Below are positions 1 to 5,229 of a DNA stretch of 5,229 nt, in pieces (positions within the stretch are counted from its first letter, which is position 1; every line of letters begins with the position of its first letter). The stretch spans positions 1 through 5,229 of the forward strand of contig MGNS01000084.1 in the NCBI GenBank assembly GCA_001795165.1. The letters are read 5' to 3'. This DNA comes from Chloroflexi bacterium RBG_16_57_11. GTDB taxonomy: Bacteria > Chloroflexota > Anaerolineae > Anaerolineales > UBA4823. Under the pieces are notes generated by a model that was not told the origin of the DNA, did not search any database, and worked only from the letters and a program-made list of their open reading frames with translations. Both the position numbers and the translations under genes were made by a program.

Positions 1-393
1 AGCTTTGCGTTGCCGTTTGCGATCTGGCTGATGGCGGCGTTTTTCGAGACCGTCCCCAGAGAACTGGAGGATGTAGCGCGGATCGATGGTTGTTCACGCT
101 TGAGAACTTTATTCCAAATAGTCATGCCCATCTCCGCCCCGGGGCTGGTGTCCACGGCGCTGTTCGTCTTCCTGCTGGCCTGGGATGAATTCTTCTTTGC
201 CCTGATCTTCACCAGCACGATCAGCGCCAAGACGGTTCCGGTGGCGATCGCCGAGTTCACCGGGCGGTATGTTGTAGATATCACCGCCATGATGACGGGT
301 GGCGTGCTGGCAGCCCTGCCCCCGGTCTTGCTGGCCTTGATCTTCCAGCGGTATATCGTCAGTGGCCTGACGGCGGGAGCCATTAAGGGCTGA
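1..393 (+). CDS. Carbohydrate ABC transporter permease (CUT1, MalG-type), C-terminal part, cut by the left window edge
   Basis: This is the last 130 codons of an inner-membrane permease that would form the translocation channel of a sugar ABC importer. The reading frame is open from base 1, so the true start lies outside the window; members of the family are usually about 270-300 residues. The cytoplasmic EAA loop, which docks the ATPase, is visible: ELEDVARIDGC followed by LFQIVMPISAPGL (fragment residues about 22-50). The conserved glycine of the DG pair is present. Hydrophobic stretches follow (STALFVFLLAW, then GGVLAALPPVLLALIF), and the end, QRYIVSGLTAGAIKG, is the typical C-terminus of MalG-like permeases. 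The binding protein, partner permease and ATPase are not in view. The stop TGA shares its A with the ATG of the following sugar kinase, which points to one operon. Family assignment is firm; the substrate is unknown. Confidence 0.93.
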   Translation, partial: SFALPFAIWLMAAFFETVPRELEDVARIDGCSRLRTLFQIVMPISAPGLVSTALFVFLLAWDEFFFALIFTSTISAKTVPVAIAEFTGRYVVDITAMMTGGVLAALPPVLLALIFQRYIVSGLTAGAIKG

Positions 394-1349
394 TGGTTGC
401 GGTAGTGATCGGGGTCGATTTAGGGGGGACGGTCGTGCGGGCGGGCGCCATCGATCAAGATGCCAACCTCCTGGCGGTCAGCCAGGCTCCGATCGAAGCC
501 TACCTGGGGGCGCAGGCCGGGTTAGCGCGCATCATCGCGGTTATCGAAAAAGCATTGGGCGAGCATGCCGATTGGCATTTGCTCGGGATCGGCTTCGGTG
601 CCACGGGGCCGGTGGACCGCCGGCTGGGGGCAATCCAAAACCCATTTACCTTGCCCGGTTGGGAAAACGTCCCGGTCGTCGCGCCGCTCAGGGAGCATTT
701 CGGCGTGCCGGTCAGATTAGAAAACGACGCCGACGTGGCTGCCCTGGGCGAGTACTGGGCCGGGGCGGGAAAAGGCGTGCGTCGCCTGTATGCCATCACC
801 TTGGGTACGGGGATTGGCACGGCCTTAATCTGCGATGGGCAGATCTATCGCGGACTGGATGGTTCGCACCCGGATGGGGGCCACCAGATCATCGATCCCA
901 TGGGGCCAGTCTGTTATTGCGGGGCAAAGGGGTGTTGGGAAAGCCTGGCTGCGGGGCCGGCGATTGCCCGCCAGGCAAGGGAAGTCCTGCTGGATTTTCC
1001 ATCTTCCCGAGTGTTGGATTTAGCGCAAGGGGACCCCAACCGGATCGACGCTCATATGGTTGCCCAGGCCGCGCGGGAAGGAGATGCCTTGGGCCTGGCG
1101 GTGATGGAAAAGGCTTCCTGGTATTTCAGCCTGGGGTTAGTTAACATTATCACCCTCTTCGTTCCGGAGATGATTGTGCTGAGCGGTGGTGTGATGAGAA
1201 GCGCCAGCCTGTTCATGCCGGCGATCGAGACGGCAGTCAACGACCATAATATTATGGTGCCGGCCAGCCAGGTGCGCATCCTTCCAGCTCAATTGGGGGA
1301 TCAAGCTGGGATGATTGGGGCAGCGTATACGATATATCAAAATGGATGA
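393..1349 (+). CDS. ROK-family sugar kinase (glucokinase / N-acetylhexosamine kinase-like)
   Basis: This is a 318-residue cytoplasmic ATP-dependent sugar kinase, full length for ROK kinases and without the N-terminal helix-turn-helix of ROK repressors. The phosphate-binding loop is IGVDLGGTVVRAG (residues 6-18). The catalytic END motif is at 110-112, with D112 the expected base. A second ATP-binding stretch, LGTGIGTALI, lies at 137-146. The zinc site is H164 plus the CYCGAKGCWE block at 174-183 (C174, C176, C181). The C-terminal motif VLSGGVM is at 262-268. The usual ExGH sugar-binding motif reads DGGH (161-164), with Asp in place of Glu. The start ATG overlaps the permease stop (TGATG), with an AAGGG only 3 bases upstream and a GGGAG further back, so translational coupling is likely. 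The next gene encodes a SIS-domain isomerase, so a hexose or amino-sugar substrate is inferred. Glucose, GlcNAc, ManNAc or another hexose cannot be told apart from motifs alone. Confidence 0.93.
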   Translation: MVAVVIGVDLGGTVVRAGAIDQDANLLAVSQAPIEAYLGAQAGLARIIAVIEKALGEHADWHLLGIGFGATGPVDRRLGAIQNPFTLPGWENVPVVAPLREHFGVPVRLENDADVAALGEYWAGAGKGVRRLYAITLGTGIGTALICDGQIYRGLDGSHPDGGHQIIDPMGPVCYCGAKGCWESLAAGPAIARQAREVLLDFPSSRVLDLAQGDPNRIDAHMVAQAAREGDALGLAVMEKASWYFSLGLVNIITLFVPEMIVLSGGVMRSASLFMPAIETAVNDHNIMVPASQVRILPAQLGDQAGMIGAAYTIYQNG

Positions 1350-2382
1350 AAATACTTATATCCAAGATATCCTCAGCCAGCCAGCAGCATTACTGGCTGC
1401 GCTCGACCGATTTGACCTGGATCCGCTCCGGCCTTACACCCGAGCGCTACGCAATGGGGAGTATGATCGCCTCATATTGACCGGCATGGGCGCTTCCGGA
1501 TATGCAGCCTACCCGGCCTGGTTGCAATTGTTAAAGGCGGGGTTTCCCGCTTTCTGGGTAGACTGTGCTGAGCTGAGTCACTACGCGCGGCCGCTGATCA
1601 CCAAGCGTAGTTTCGTATGGCTCATTTCCCAATCCGGGCGCAGTGCTGAGATCTTGCGCCTGCTCGATCTCATGCAAGCGACACCGCCCGCGGCGTTCAT
1701 CGCCACCACCAACGATCTTGCCAGCCCGTTAGCCCAGGCTGCTGGCCTAACTCTGTTGCTTGAGGCGGCGGTCGAAGAGACTGTCTCCACACGCACCTAT
1801 TTGAACTCCCTGGCAATCTCGCAACTGGTAGCCCGGGCACTGTGCTTAGAAGACCTGGATCCCGATTATTATGATCTGAGGAAAGCCGCAGATGGCATTG
1901 CTTCCTACCTGGCGAACTGGGATGAGCATCTGCTGACGCTGGAAGGTTTGGTTGGAAAGCCACAACATCTGCTCCTCGTCGGCCGCGGCCCTTCTATGGC
2001 TGCGGTGTTGACAGGAGCGCTGATCATCGGCGAAGCAGCCAAGTTCCCTGCCCTGGCGCTAAATGCGGCCCAATTCCGCCACGGCCCGCTCGAAATGGCT
2101 GGCTCCCAGCTGACTGTGCTGGTATTTGGCGGCCCAGATGAAACCGCTGCTTTAAACAGGCATTTATTGCACGAACTTCTGGGTTTTGGGACGGCTGCCT
2201 TCTGGCTAAGTCCATCGCCGCAGGGGGAAATTCCTGCATTACCTATGCCGCAGGCCAGCGGGATTGGATTGCCGCTGGCTGAAATCGTGCCGGTGCAGCT
2301 GTTGAGTGTGAATCTAGCGAGGCAGACCGGCCATGTCCCCGGCAAATTCCTCTATTCGGGTAAGGTGACAATCACTGAGTGA
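1342..2382 (+). CDS. SIS-domain sugar-phosphate isomerase/deaminase (GlmS isomerase-half type, NagB-II/AgaS/FrlB-like)
   Basis: This 346-residue cytoplasmic protein has two SIS domains and resembles the C-terminal isomerase half of GlmS without the glutaminase domain. Visible motifs are the N-terminal QPAAL segment (13-17), LTGMGASGYAA (46-56), the phosphosugar-binding SQSGRSAE (96-103), ETVSTRTYLNSLA (146-158), GRGPSMAAVLTGALIIGEAAK (begins at 214), QFRHGPLEM (244-252) and the tail PVQLLSVNLA (317-326) followed by GKVTITE. Stand-alone proteins of this kind deaminate or isomerise amino-sugar phosphates, or remove amines from glycated sugars. Coupling to a ROK kinase and a sugar importer fits glucosamine-6-phosphate or a related ester, but this is inference. 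I chose ATG 1342, which overlaps the kinase by 8 bases. An in-frame TTG at 1315 would add nine residues (MGQRIRYIK) without homology value. No clear Shine-Dalgarno sequence precedes 1342, so reinitiation from the kinase stop is likely. Confidence 0.9.
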   Translation: MDENTYIQDILSQPAALLAALDRFDLDPLRPYTRALRNGEYDRLILTGMGASGYAAYPAWLQLLKAGFPAFWVDCAELSHYARPLITKRSFVWLISQSGRSAEILRLLDLMQATPPAAFIATTNDLASPLAQAAGLTLLLEAAVEETVSTRTYLNSLAISQLVARALCLEDLDPDYYDLRKAADGIASYLANWDEHLLTLEGLVGKPQHLLLVGRGPSMAAVLTGALIIGEAAKFPALALNAAQFRHGPLEMAGSQLTVLVFGGPDETAALNRHLLHELLGFGTAAFWLSPSPQGEIPALPMPQASGIGLPLAEIVPVQLLSVNLARQTGHVPGKFLYSGKVTITE

Positions 2383-2398
2383 GTTAACGGAGTGATAG
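2383..2398. other. Convergent intergenic junction with no clear terminator
   Basis: Sixteen bases separate the stop of the + strand isomerase gene from the stop of the - strand VOC gene. Weak inverted repeats span the junction: ATCACT (2371-2376) against AGTGAT (2391-2396), and AGTTAT (2397-2402) against ATAACT (2416-2421). Both stems are short and A/T-containing, with 13-14 base loops and no T-tract on either strand. An intrinsic terminator is not supported. Transcription from the two sides may end by collision or by a factor-dependent route, which is inference. Confidence 0.5.
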
Positions 2399-2797
2399 TT
2401 ATCTGAGAGGCTGGTATAACTCAATTTGATTACCTTCCAAATCAACCAGGTGAGTGAATTTGCCAAAGCCTTCTCCATCCCGCAAGATCTGGATTTCCTC
2501 AACCGCGATCCCGGCAGCCGCCAACTGAGTCGCCAATACTTCGAGGTCATTAACCCGAAAGTTGATCATGAACTCACCGCGATCAAGGCCCAGGGAGCCT
2601 CTCGCAGGCAGAATCGCAAAGGTTGTGTCTAATCGCTTAGACGGTTCGTAATCGTCACGATAGTAGAACAACATGTAGTGGTTGTCTGATGCTTCATCAC
2701 GGGTGAACTCGATCCCCAAATGGCGCGAGTACCATTCAGCCAGTGACCTGGGATCGTTTGCGTAAATAAACACACCCCCAATGCCATTGACTTCCAT
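2399..2797 (-). CDS. VOC-family (glyoxalase/bleomycin-resistance fold) protein
   Basis: This is a 132-residue, single-unit vicinal-oxygen-chelate protein, normal in size for stand-alone VOC proteins that dimerise. The N-terminal beta-alpha-beta unit reads GIGGVFIYANDP (5-16), then LAEWYSRHLGIEF (19-31). The second unit ends in the family hallmark DLEGNQIELYQP (119-130), with E126 at the usual metal-ligand position. The N-terminal position that is often histidine in glyoxalase I is not histidine here (GGVF), as in many VOC proteins of unknown substrate, so glyoxalase I activity should not be assumed. It lies 34 bases downstream of the APH(6)-like kinase on the same strand and has a strong ribosome binding site. 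It may act on or bind a small toxic compound or antibiotic, or be a housekeeping enzyme; the sequence does not decide. It is the last gene of the - strand string. Confidence 0.9.
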   Translation of the reverse strand: MEVNGIGGVFIYANDPRSLAEWYSRHLGIEFTRDEASDNHYMLFYYRDDYEPSKRLDTTFAILPARGSLGLDRGEFMINFRVNDLEVLATQLAAAGIAVEEIQILRDGEGFGKFTHLVDLEGNQIELYQPLR

Positions 2798-2801
2798 CTC
2801 A

Positions 2802-2810
2802 TCCTTCCTC
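2802..2810 (-). promoter_or_regulatory. Strong ribosome binding site of the VOC gene
   Basis: On the - strand GAGGAAGGA precedes the ATG at 2797 by 4 bases, with its GAGG core about 9 bases away. This is the best Shine-Dalgarno sequence in the window and fixes the start codon. A second ATG (GGATGAG) 5 bases upstream is out of frame. The other - strand genes with starts in the window (Asp-box, HEAT-like, APH-like) lack such a site and rely on overlap or close spacing, so the VOC protein may be translated more independently. Confidence 0.7.
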
Positions 2811-2831
2811 TGTTATTAACGGCTTTCCAGG

Positions 2832-3740
2832 CTATAACTGAGCCAAGACATCCGCGCAGGCGATCGCCGGCTCCCAACCGGAGCCATGGTCTTCGAGCGA
2901 CCACCAGGCTGACAACACTGCCTGAGCGTAACCCCAGCCTACGATCCGCTCCCGGTCGAGTTCCAGCTCATGAGAGAGCTGATCGGCGCGCCGGGCCAGG
3001 ACTTGTTCCAGGTTTGGAACCTTGAGTAGTTGAGGCATTGGGTTCCGTAATAAAGCACCTACTTCATAGGCTGGTTCGCCAATTACTCCCTTGGGGTCGA
3101 TGGCCAGCCACGGCTGGCGCTGTCCAGCCAGGATATTATCATGGTGCAGGTCGCCGTGCAAGATGACGGGATCTGCCATTGAGTCGAGTAACTCGGCAAA
3201 GATCGCTTCAGCTCGAGCAACTAAATTGGGGGGCAGTGGGCCGGTGGTTCCACCAAAGCGCAGGCGCAATCTGTGGAGACCAGCTGCCCAATCGTTGACA
3301 GTTATGAAATGGTGCCTAGCCGGTGGTGGTCTCCACAACTGCCGCATGACGCTCGCCGCGATAGATGCTGATTCCTCATCGTCGGTAAGAAGCGATAATA
3401 GCGTCCCGGGTTGGAGGCGTTCTAGCAGGAGCAAACCCTGCTCTGAATCTGCCTCGAGCAGCTGCACGGCACCCCGTCCTGCATAGAACTGGAGCGCCTC
3501 GATCTCTCGGGTGAGCTCGGGATTAGGGACGCCCAGCTTGACGACGACTTCTGTTCCATCTTGCCGATGCGCCGGTGCGACGAAGTTATACGAAAGCTGC
3601 GGAAAAGGTAATGCGATCTTGAGCGACCACCGCCGTTCACAATCGCGAATCAGGGAATGGAAACGGCGCAACCACTCCCTACCAGCATCGCCATGCACAT
3701 CGCTGATGGTGCGGGCCAGGCCCGCTGGAATAACTGTCAC
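2832..3740 (-). CDS. Aminoglycoside 6-O-phosphotransferase / hydroxyurea-resistance kinase family protein (APH(6)/HUR-like)
   Basis: This is a 302-residue protein-kinase-fold small-molecule phosphotransferase, about full length for the APH(6)/hydroxyurea kinase family. The N-terminus carries RRWSLKIALPFPQLSYNFVAPA (begins at 36), typical of the family. The ATP lysine lies in VVVKLGVPNPELTREIEAL (65-83, K68, with E79 or E81 as its partner). The hinge region is LLLLERLQPGT (103-113). The catalytic loop is LHGDLHHDNIL (194-204, D197 and N202), and the metal-binding segment is AIDPKGVIGEP (213-222, D215). All key residues are present, so it should be active. The substrate is uncertain: characterised relatives phosphorylate streptomycin or hydroxyurea, but most environmental members are untested. 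The start is GTG 3740, because an in-frame TAG lies three codons upstream at 3747-3749; there is no good Shine-Dalgarno sequence. It follows the broken HEAT-like gene by 6 bases and precedes the VOC gene by 34. Confidence 0.9.
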   Translation of the reverse strand: MTVIPAGLARTISDVHGDAGREWLRRFHSLIRDCERRWSLKIALPFPQLSYNFVAPAHRQDGTEVVVKLGVPNPELTREIEALQFYAGRGAVQLLEADSEQGLLLLERLQPGTLLSLLTDDEESASIAASVMRQLWRPPPARHHFITVNDWAAGLHRLRLRFGGTTGPLPPNLVARAEAIFAELLDSMADPVILHGDLHHDNILAGQRQPWLAIDPKGVIGEPAYEVGALLRNPMPQLLKVPNLEQVLARRADQLSHELELDRERIVGWGYAQAVLSAWWSLEDHGSGWEPAIACADVLAQL

Positions 3741-3746
3741 TCCGCA

Positions 3747-3975
3747 CTACAGATTCATCAATCGAGTGCTCTTGCCCCAACTAGTTGGTATCTGCCACCG
3801 GTCATTGATGAGCAGATCAGTGGCATTGCGAGCCCTTTGCCGGACTGCGATCATCCAACCCCTCAAGCAGCTCTGCGAGCAATTGGGGTTGCTTGGTTAC
3901 CAGATCGGCAGCTTGAGGTGCGAACCCATCGGAGCGAAGAGTGCCGCCTTTCAACCACTCAAGAAGTTGGTTCAT
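3747..3975 (-). pseudogene. Broken HEAT-repeat-like gene: intact start, frameshift near 3846, early stop
   Basis: The ATG at 3975-3973 overlaps the TGA of the Asp-box gene (ATGA), a normal coupled start. The 52-residue product begins MNQLLEWLKGGTLRSDG and continues QAADLVTKQPQLLAELLEGLDD, which resembles the opening of bacterial HEAT-repeat proteins (helix, then ELLEGL-DD turn). Translation then runs off into RSPAKGSQCH and stops at 3817-3819. If one base near 3846 is skipped, the other frame gives VRQRARNATDLLI (from 3845), which resembles the VRxRAxxAL helix expected right after the DD turn. That frame ends at TAG 3747-3749. Both pieces together are only about 75 codons, and the part after DLLI looks unrelated to HEAT repeats, so the gene seems both frameshifted and truncated. 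A sequencing error could explain the shift but not the shortness. A functional 52-residue protein is possible but less likely. Family assignment is from remembered pattern only. Confidence 0.55.
3777..3788. repeat. 12-bp perfect palindrome upstream of the APH-like gene
   Basis: CCAACTAGTTGG is a perfect inverted repeat centred about 42 bases before the GTG of the APH-like kinase, inside the degenerate tail of the HEAT-like remnant. It could be an operator half of a dimeric regulator or chance. Flanking bases do not extend the symmetry, and no convincing promoter lies beside it. Confidence 0.3.
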
Positions 3976-4976
3976 TTCAGTAGCATGATCATCATACGGT
4001 GAATGCCTTTCAGGTTTAAGGGCAAAAGTTGCCACGTCTCACCCAGATCCGCCGAGTGCCATACATCCCCGTTGCTCAACCCGGCATAAACGTGGCCGGG
4101 GGAGGAGGGGTCGGTAAGCAGGGCATAAGGCATATAGTTAAGGGGTTGCGGCAGACCTCCGCCGAGTTTTTCCCATGCCGCGCCGCTGATCGAGCGCACG
4201 ATATAAGCCTGGGCATCCTTTTCGCTATGTGCTTTAAAGGGGTTGGGCGACAGCGAGGCATACCACACTTCTGGACGCACAGGATCAGCGGTACAAGCCC
4301 AACCATAATGCCGGTCCAGGCCTGATTTCGGCTGCTGCCACGTTTCCCCTGCATCACGGCTGAAAGCGACACCCGTTCCACTTCCACCGGCCTCGTATAC
4401 CCAGTCACCATCCGAGGGGTGAAACGTGATCGAGTGACAATCGCGCAGCGCCCCATGGCGATGACCGGTCCATGTTTTTCCCCCGTCCGCGCTGCGCACT
4501 ACAGCGCCGAATTCGATCCCCACCACGATGACCTGCGGGTTGGTAGGTGAAAGGGCGATCCCCTGGACGTAGGCGGTGAATGGCGGCTCAGCAGGCGAGA
4601 GCCAGAACCGCCGTGAGAAAATTCTTCGGAAGGCGGCCAGTTCGGTCCATCGATTGCCGCCGTCACGCGAAACGAATACCAGGGCAGGTTTTGTCCCGGC
4701 GTAAATCGTACCGCGCTCCATGCGGCTGGCTGCGATGAACTTGACAGGAGAGCCAGAGAGACCAGCCGGTCCCCAGGTCAGTCCGCGATCATTTGAGCGC
4801 AGGACACCGTTAGCATCGGTTCCGGCGTAAATCACATCCGCGTTTAGAGGATCAGCAGCCAGGCAGCGCACAGCCTGGCCGGCCAGCAGGAGCTCAACGG
4901 ACCATGCACCGTTCGCGTTCCTTGCGGCGCGGGCGATACCATCGCCGGGGGTGGCTAGAAAGAGGCCGGCATTCAT
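3972..4976 (-). CDS. Asp-box (BNR) repeat beta-propeller protein, apparently cytoplasmic, function unknown
   Basis: This 334-residue protein is built of Asp-box repeats (S-x-D-x-G-x-T-W type): SNDRGLTW (61-68), SRDGGNRW (103-110), SADGGKTW (162-169), SRDAGETW (206-213) and SADLGETW (308-315). A degenerate copy, RSISGAAW, is at 261-268. Strands such as VIYAGT (48-53) and TIYAGT (90-95), and HVYAGLSNGDVW (295-306), precede several boxes, as in sialidase/Vps10-like propellers. About six blades are visible. The catalytic arginine triad and Tyr/Glu of true sialidases cannot be recognised, so enzymatic activity is not supported. The N-terminus (MNAGLFLATPGDG) has no signal peptide, which is unusual because many Asp-box proteins are exported. 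The start ATG overlaps the MFS gene stop (ATGA), and its own stop overlaps the HEAT-like start in the same way, so it sits in a coupled operon. A scaffold or ligand-binding role is only a guess. Confidence 0.88.
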   Translation of the reverse strand: MNAGLFLATPGDGIARAARNANGAWSVELLLAGQAVRCLAADPLNADVIYAGTDANGVLRSNDRGLTWGPAGLSGSPVKFIAASRMERGTIYAGTKPALVFVSRDGGNRWTELAAFRRIFSRRFWLSPAEPPFTAYVQGIALSPTNPQVIVVGIEFGAVVRSADGGKTWTGHRHGALRDCHSITFHPSDGDWVYEAGGSGTGVAFSRDAGETWQQPKSGLDRHYGWACTADPVRPEVWYASLSPNPFKAHSEKDAQAYIVRSISGAAWEKLGGGLPQPLNYMPYALLTDPSSPGHVYAGLSNGDVWHSADLGETWQLLPLNLKGIHRMMIMLLK

Positions 4977-5229
4977 TCGGGCAGTCTGCCTGTCAAAAGG
5001 GAGGATTCTTTGAGCCGGGTGGAGATCAGCAGGCCAAGAACCATCAAACCGACCAACACCAATAGAGAGGCGGTCATCGATCCTGTTCCAGGGGTCTTGA
5101 AGCTATCCATCCCGAAAATAAAGAGGATGCCCGAGATTTGACCCATGAGCAAGAGCAATCCATTGGAGGTGCCCTCCGGGGTTGGATAAGCAACTTCTGC
5201 GCCATACTGAAATCCGATCGGACCGGCGC
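4973..5229 (-). CDS. MFS transporter, C-terminal part (SLC49/FLVCR-like), cut by the right window edge
   Basis: The frame is open at the right edge and gives the last 84 residues, from codon 5227 downward. It begins AGPIGFQYGAEVAYPTPEGT, then SNGLLLLMGQISGILFIFGM, then a second membrane helix (about 53-70, SLLVLVGLMVLGLLI), and ends in a short polar tail. The GAE-x-x-YP-x-x-EGTSNGLL pattern followed by the MGQISGI helix matches the penultimate helix region of MFS proteins of the FLVCR/SLC49 type and their bacterial relatives. It would be an inner-membrane secondary transporter. Substrate is unknown: human FLVCR proteins carry choline/ethanolamine or haem-related cargo, but this does not transfer safely to bacteria. 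A TTG at 5158 gives an apparent shorter reading frame, but the sequence upstream of it is clearly coding. The TGA overlaps the Asp-box ATG. Confidence 0.85.
   Translation of the reverse strand, partial: AGPIGFQYGAEVAYPTPEGTSNGLLLLMGQISGILFIFGMDSFKTPGTGSMTASLLVLVGLMVLGLLISTRLKESSLLTGRLPE

Noticed and set aside
572..1144. A 190-codon + strand open frame inside the ROK kinase gene
   Set aside because: Its product is rich in Arg, Gly and Pro with no family pattern. It is an out-of-frame shadow of a strongly supported kinase.
1315..1341. TTG 1315 as the start of the SIS-domain gene
   Set aside because: It adds nine residues with no family similarity and deepens the overlap with the kinase; ATG 1342 gives the normal N-terminus.
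2869..2885. GGCTCC-caacc-GGAGCC hairpin as a possible terminator
   Set aside because: It lies inside the 3' coding part of the APH-like kinase (Gly-Ser-Gly-Trp-Glu-Pro) and has no T-run on either side.
3750..3780. Possible promoter for the APH-like gene (TTGGGG with TGAATC 17 bases on)
   Set aside because: The -10 candidate matches the consensus poorly, so a promoter cannot be supported by eye.
3511..4002. A 163-codon + strand open frame antisense to the APH-like gene, the remnant and the Asp-box gene end
   Set aside because: It has no recognisable motif, and the opposite strand carries clear family motifs over most of its length.
4076..4456. A 126-codon - strand open frame within the Asp-box gene
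   Set aside because: It lies in another frame of a gene with five clear Asp-boxes; the product is compositionally odd and lacks motifs.
4980..4990. GGCAG-T-CTGCC inverted repeat just before the Asp-box gene start
   Set aside because: The arms are 5 bases with a one-base centre, too tight for a stable hairpin, and it lies inside the MFS coding sequence.

Overview
The window reads as an ordinary, densely coding bacterial chromosome segment, G+C-rich by eye. The mix of proteins (a Chloroflexota-style ROK kinase with an HPDGGHQ-type motif, an isomerase-only SIS protein, an APH(6)-like kinase, a cytoplasmic-looking Asp-box protein) suggests a Chloroflexota-like organism. That is inference from remembered family resemblance and is weak. 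No rRNA, tRNA, CRISPR array, insertion sequence or phage gene is visible, and no stretch over 300 bases lacks a gene.

Left half, + strand (1-2382): three tightly packed genes form the end of a carbohydrate operon. They are the C-terminal part of a CUT1-type sugar ABC transporter permease, a ROK-family sugar kinase whose start shares one base with the permease stop, and a SIS-domain sugar-phosphate isomerase/deaminase (GlmS isomerase half without the glutaminase half) that overlaps the kinase by 8 bases. Together they suggest import, phosphorylation and isomerisation or deamination of a hexose, plausibly an amino sugar. The substrate cannot be read from the sequence.

Right half, - strand (5229 down to 2399): a second gene string converges on the first. 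In transcription order it holds the C-terminus of an MFS transporter with an SLC49/FLVCR-like motif, an Asp-box (BNR) beta-propeller protein, the broken start of a HEAT-like protein, an APH(6)/hydroxyurea-type small-molecule kinase, and a VOC (glyoxalase-fold) protein. The first three are joined by ATGA start/stop overlaps, so they look translationally coupled. The kinase follows the broken gene's stop by 6 bases, and the VOC gene has its own strong Shine-Dalgarno sequence.

The two strings meet tail to tail with only 16 bases between stop codons and no convincing intrinsic terminator. The most interesting items are the coupled MFS / non-secreted Asp-box / HEAT-like arrangement of unknown function and the frameshift that breaks its third member. 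I found no clear sign of an entirely new system.
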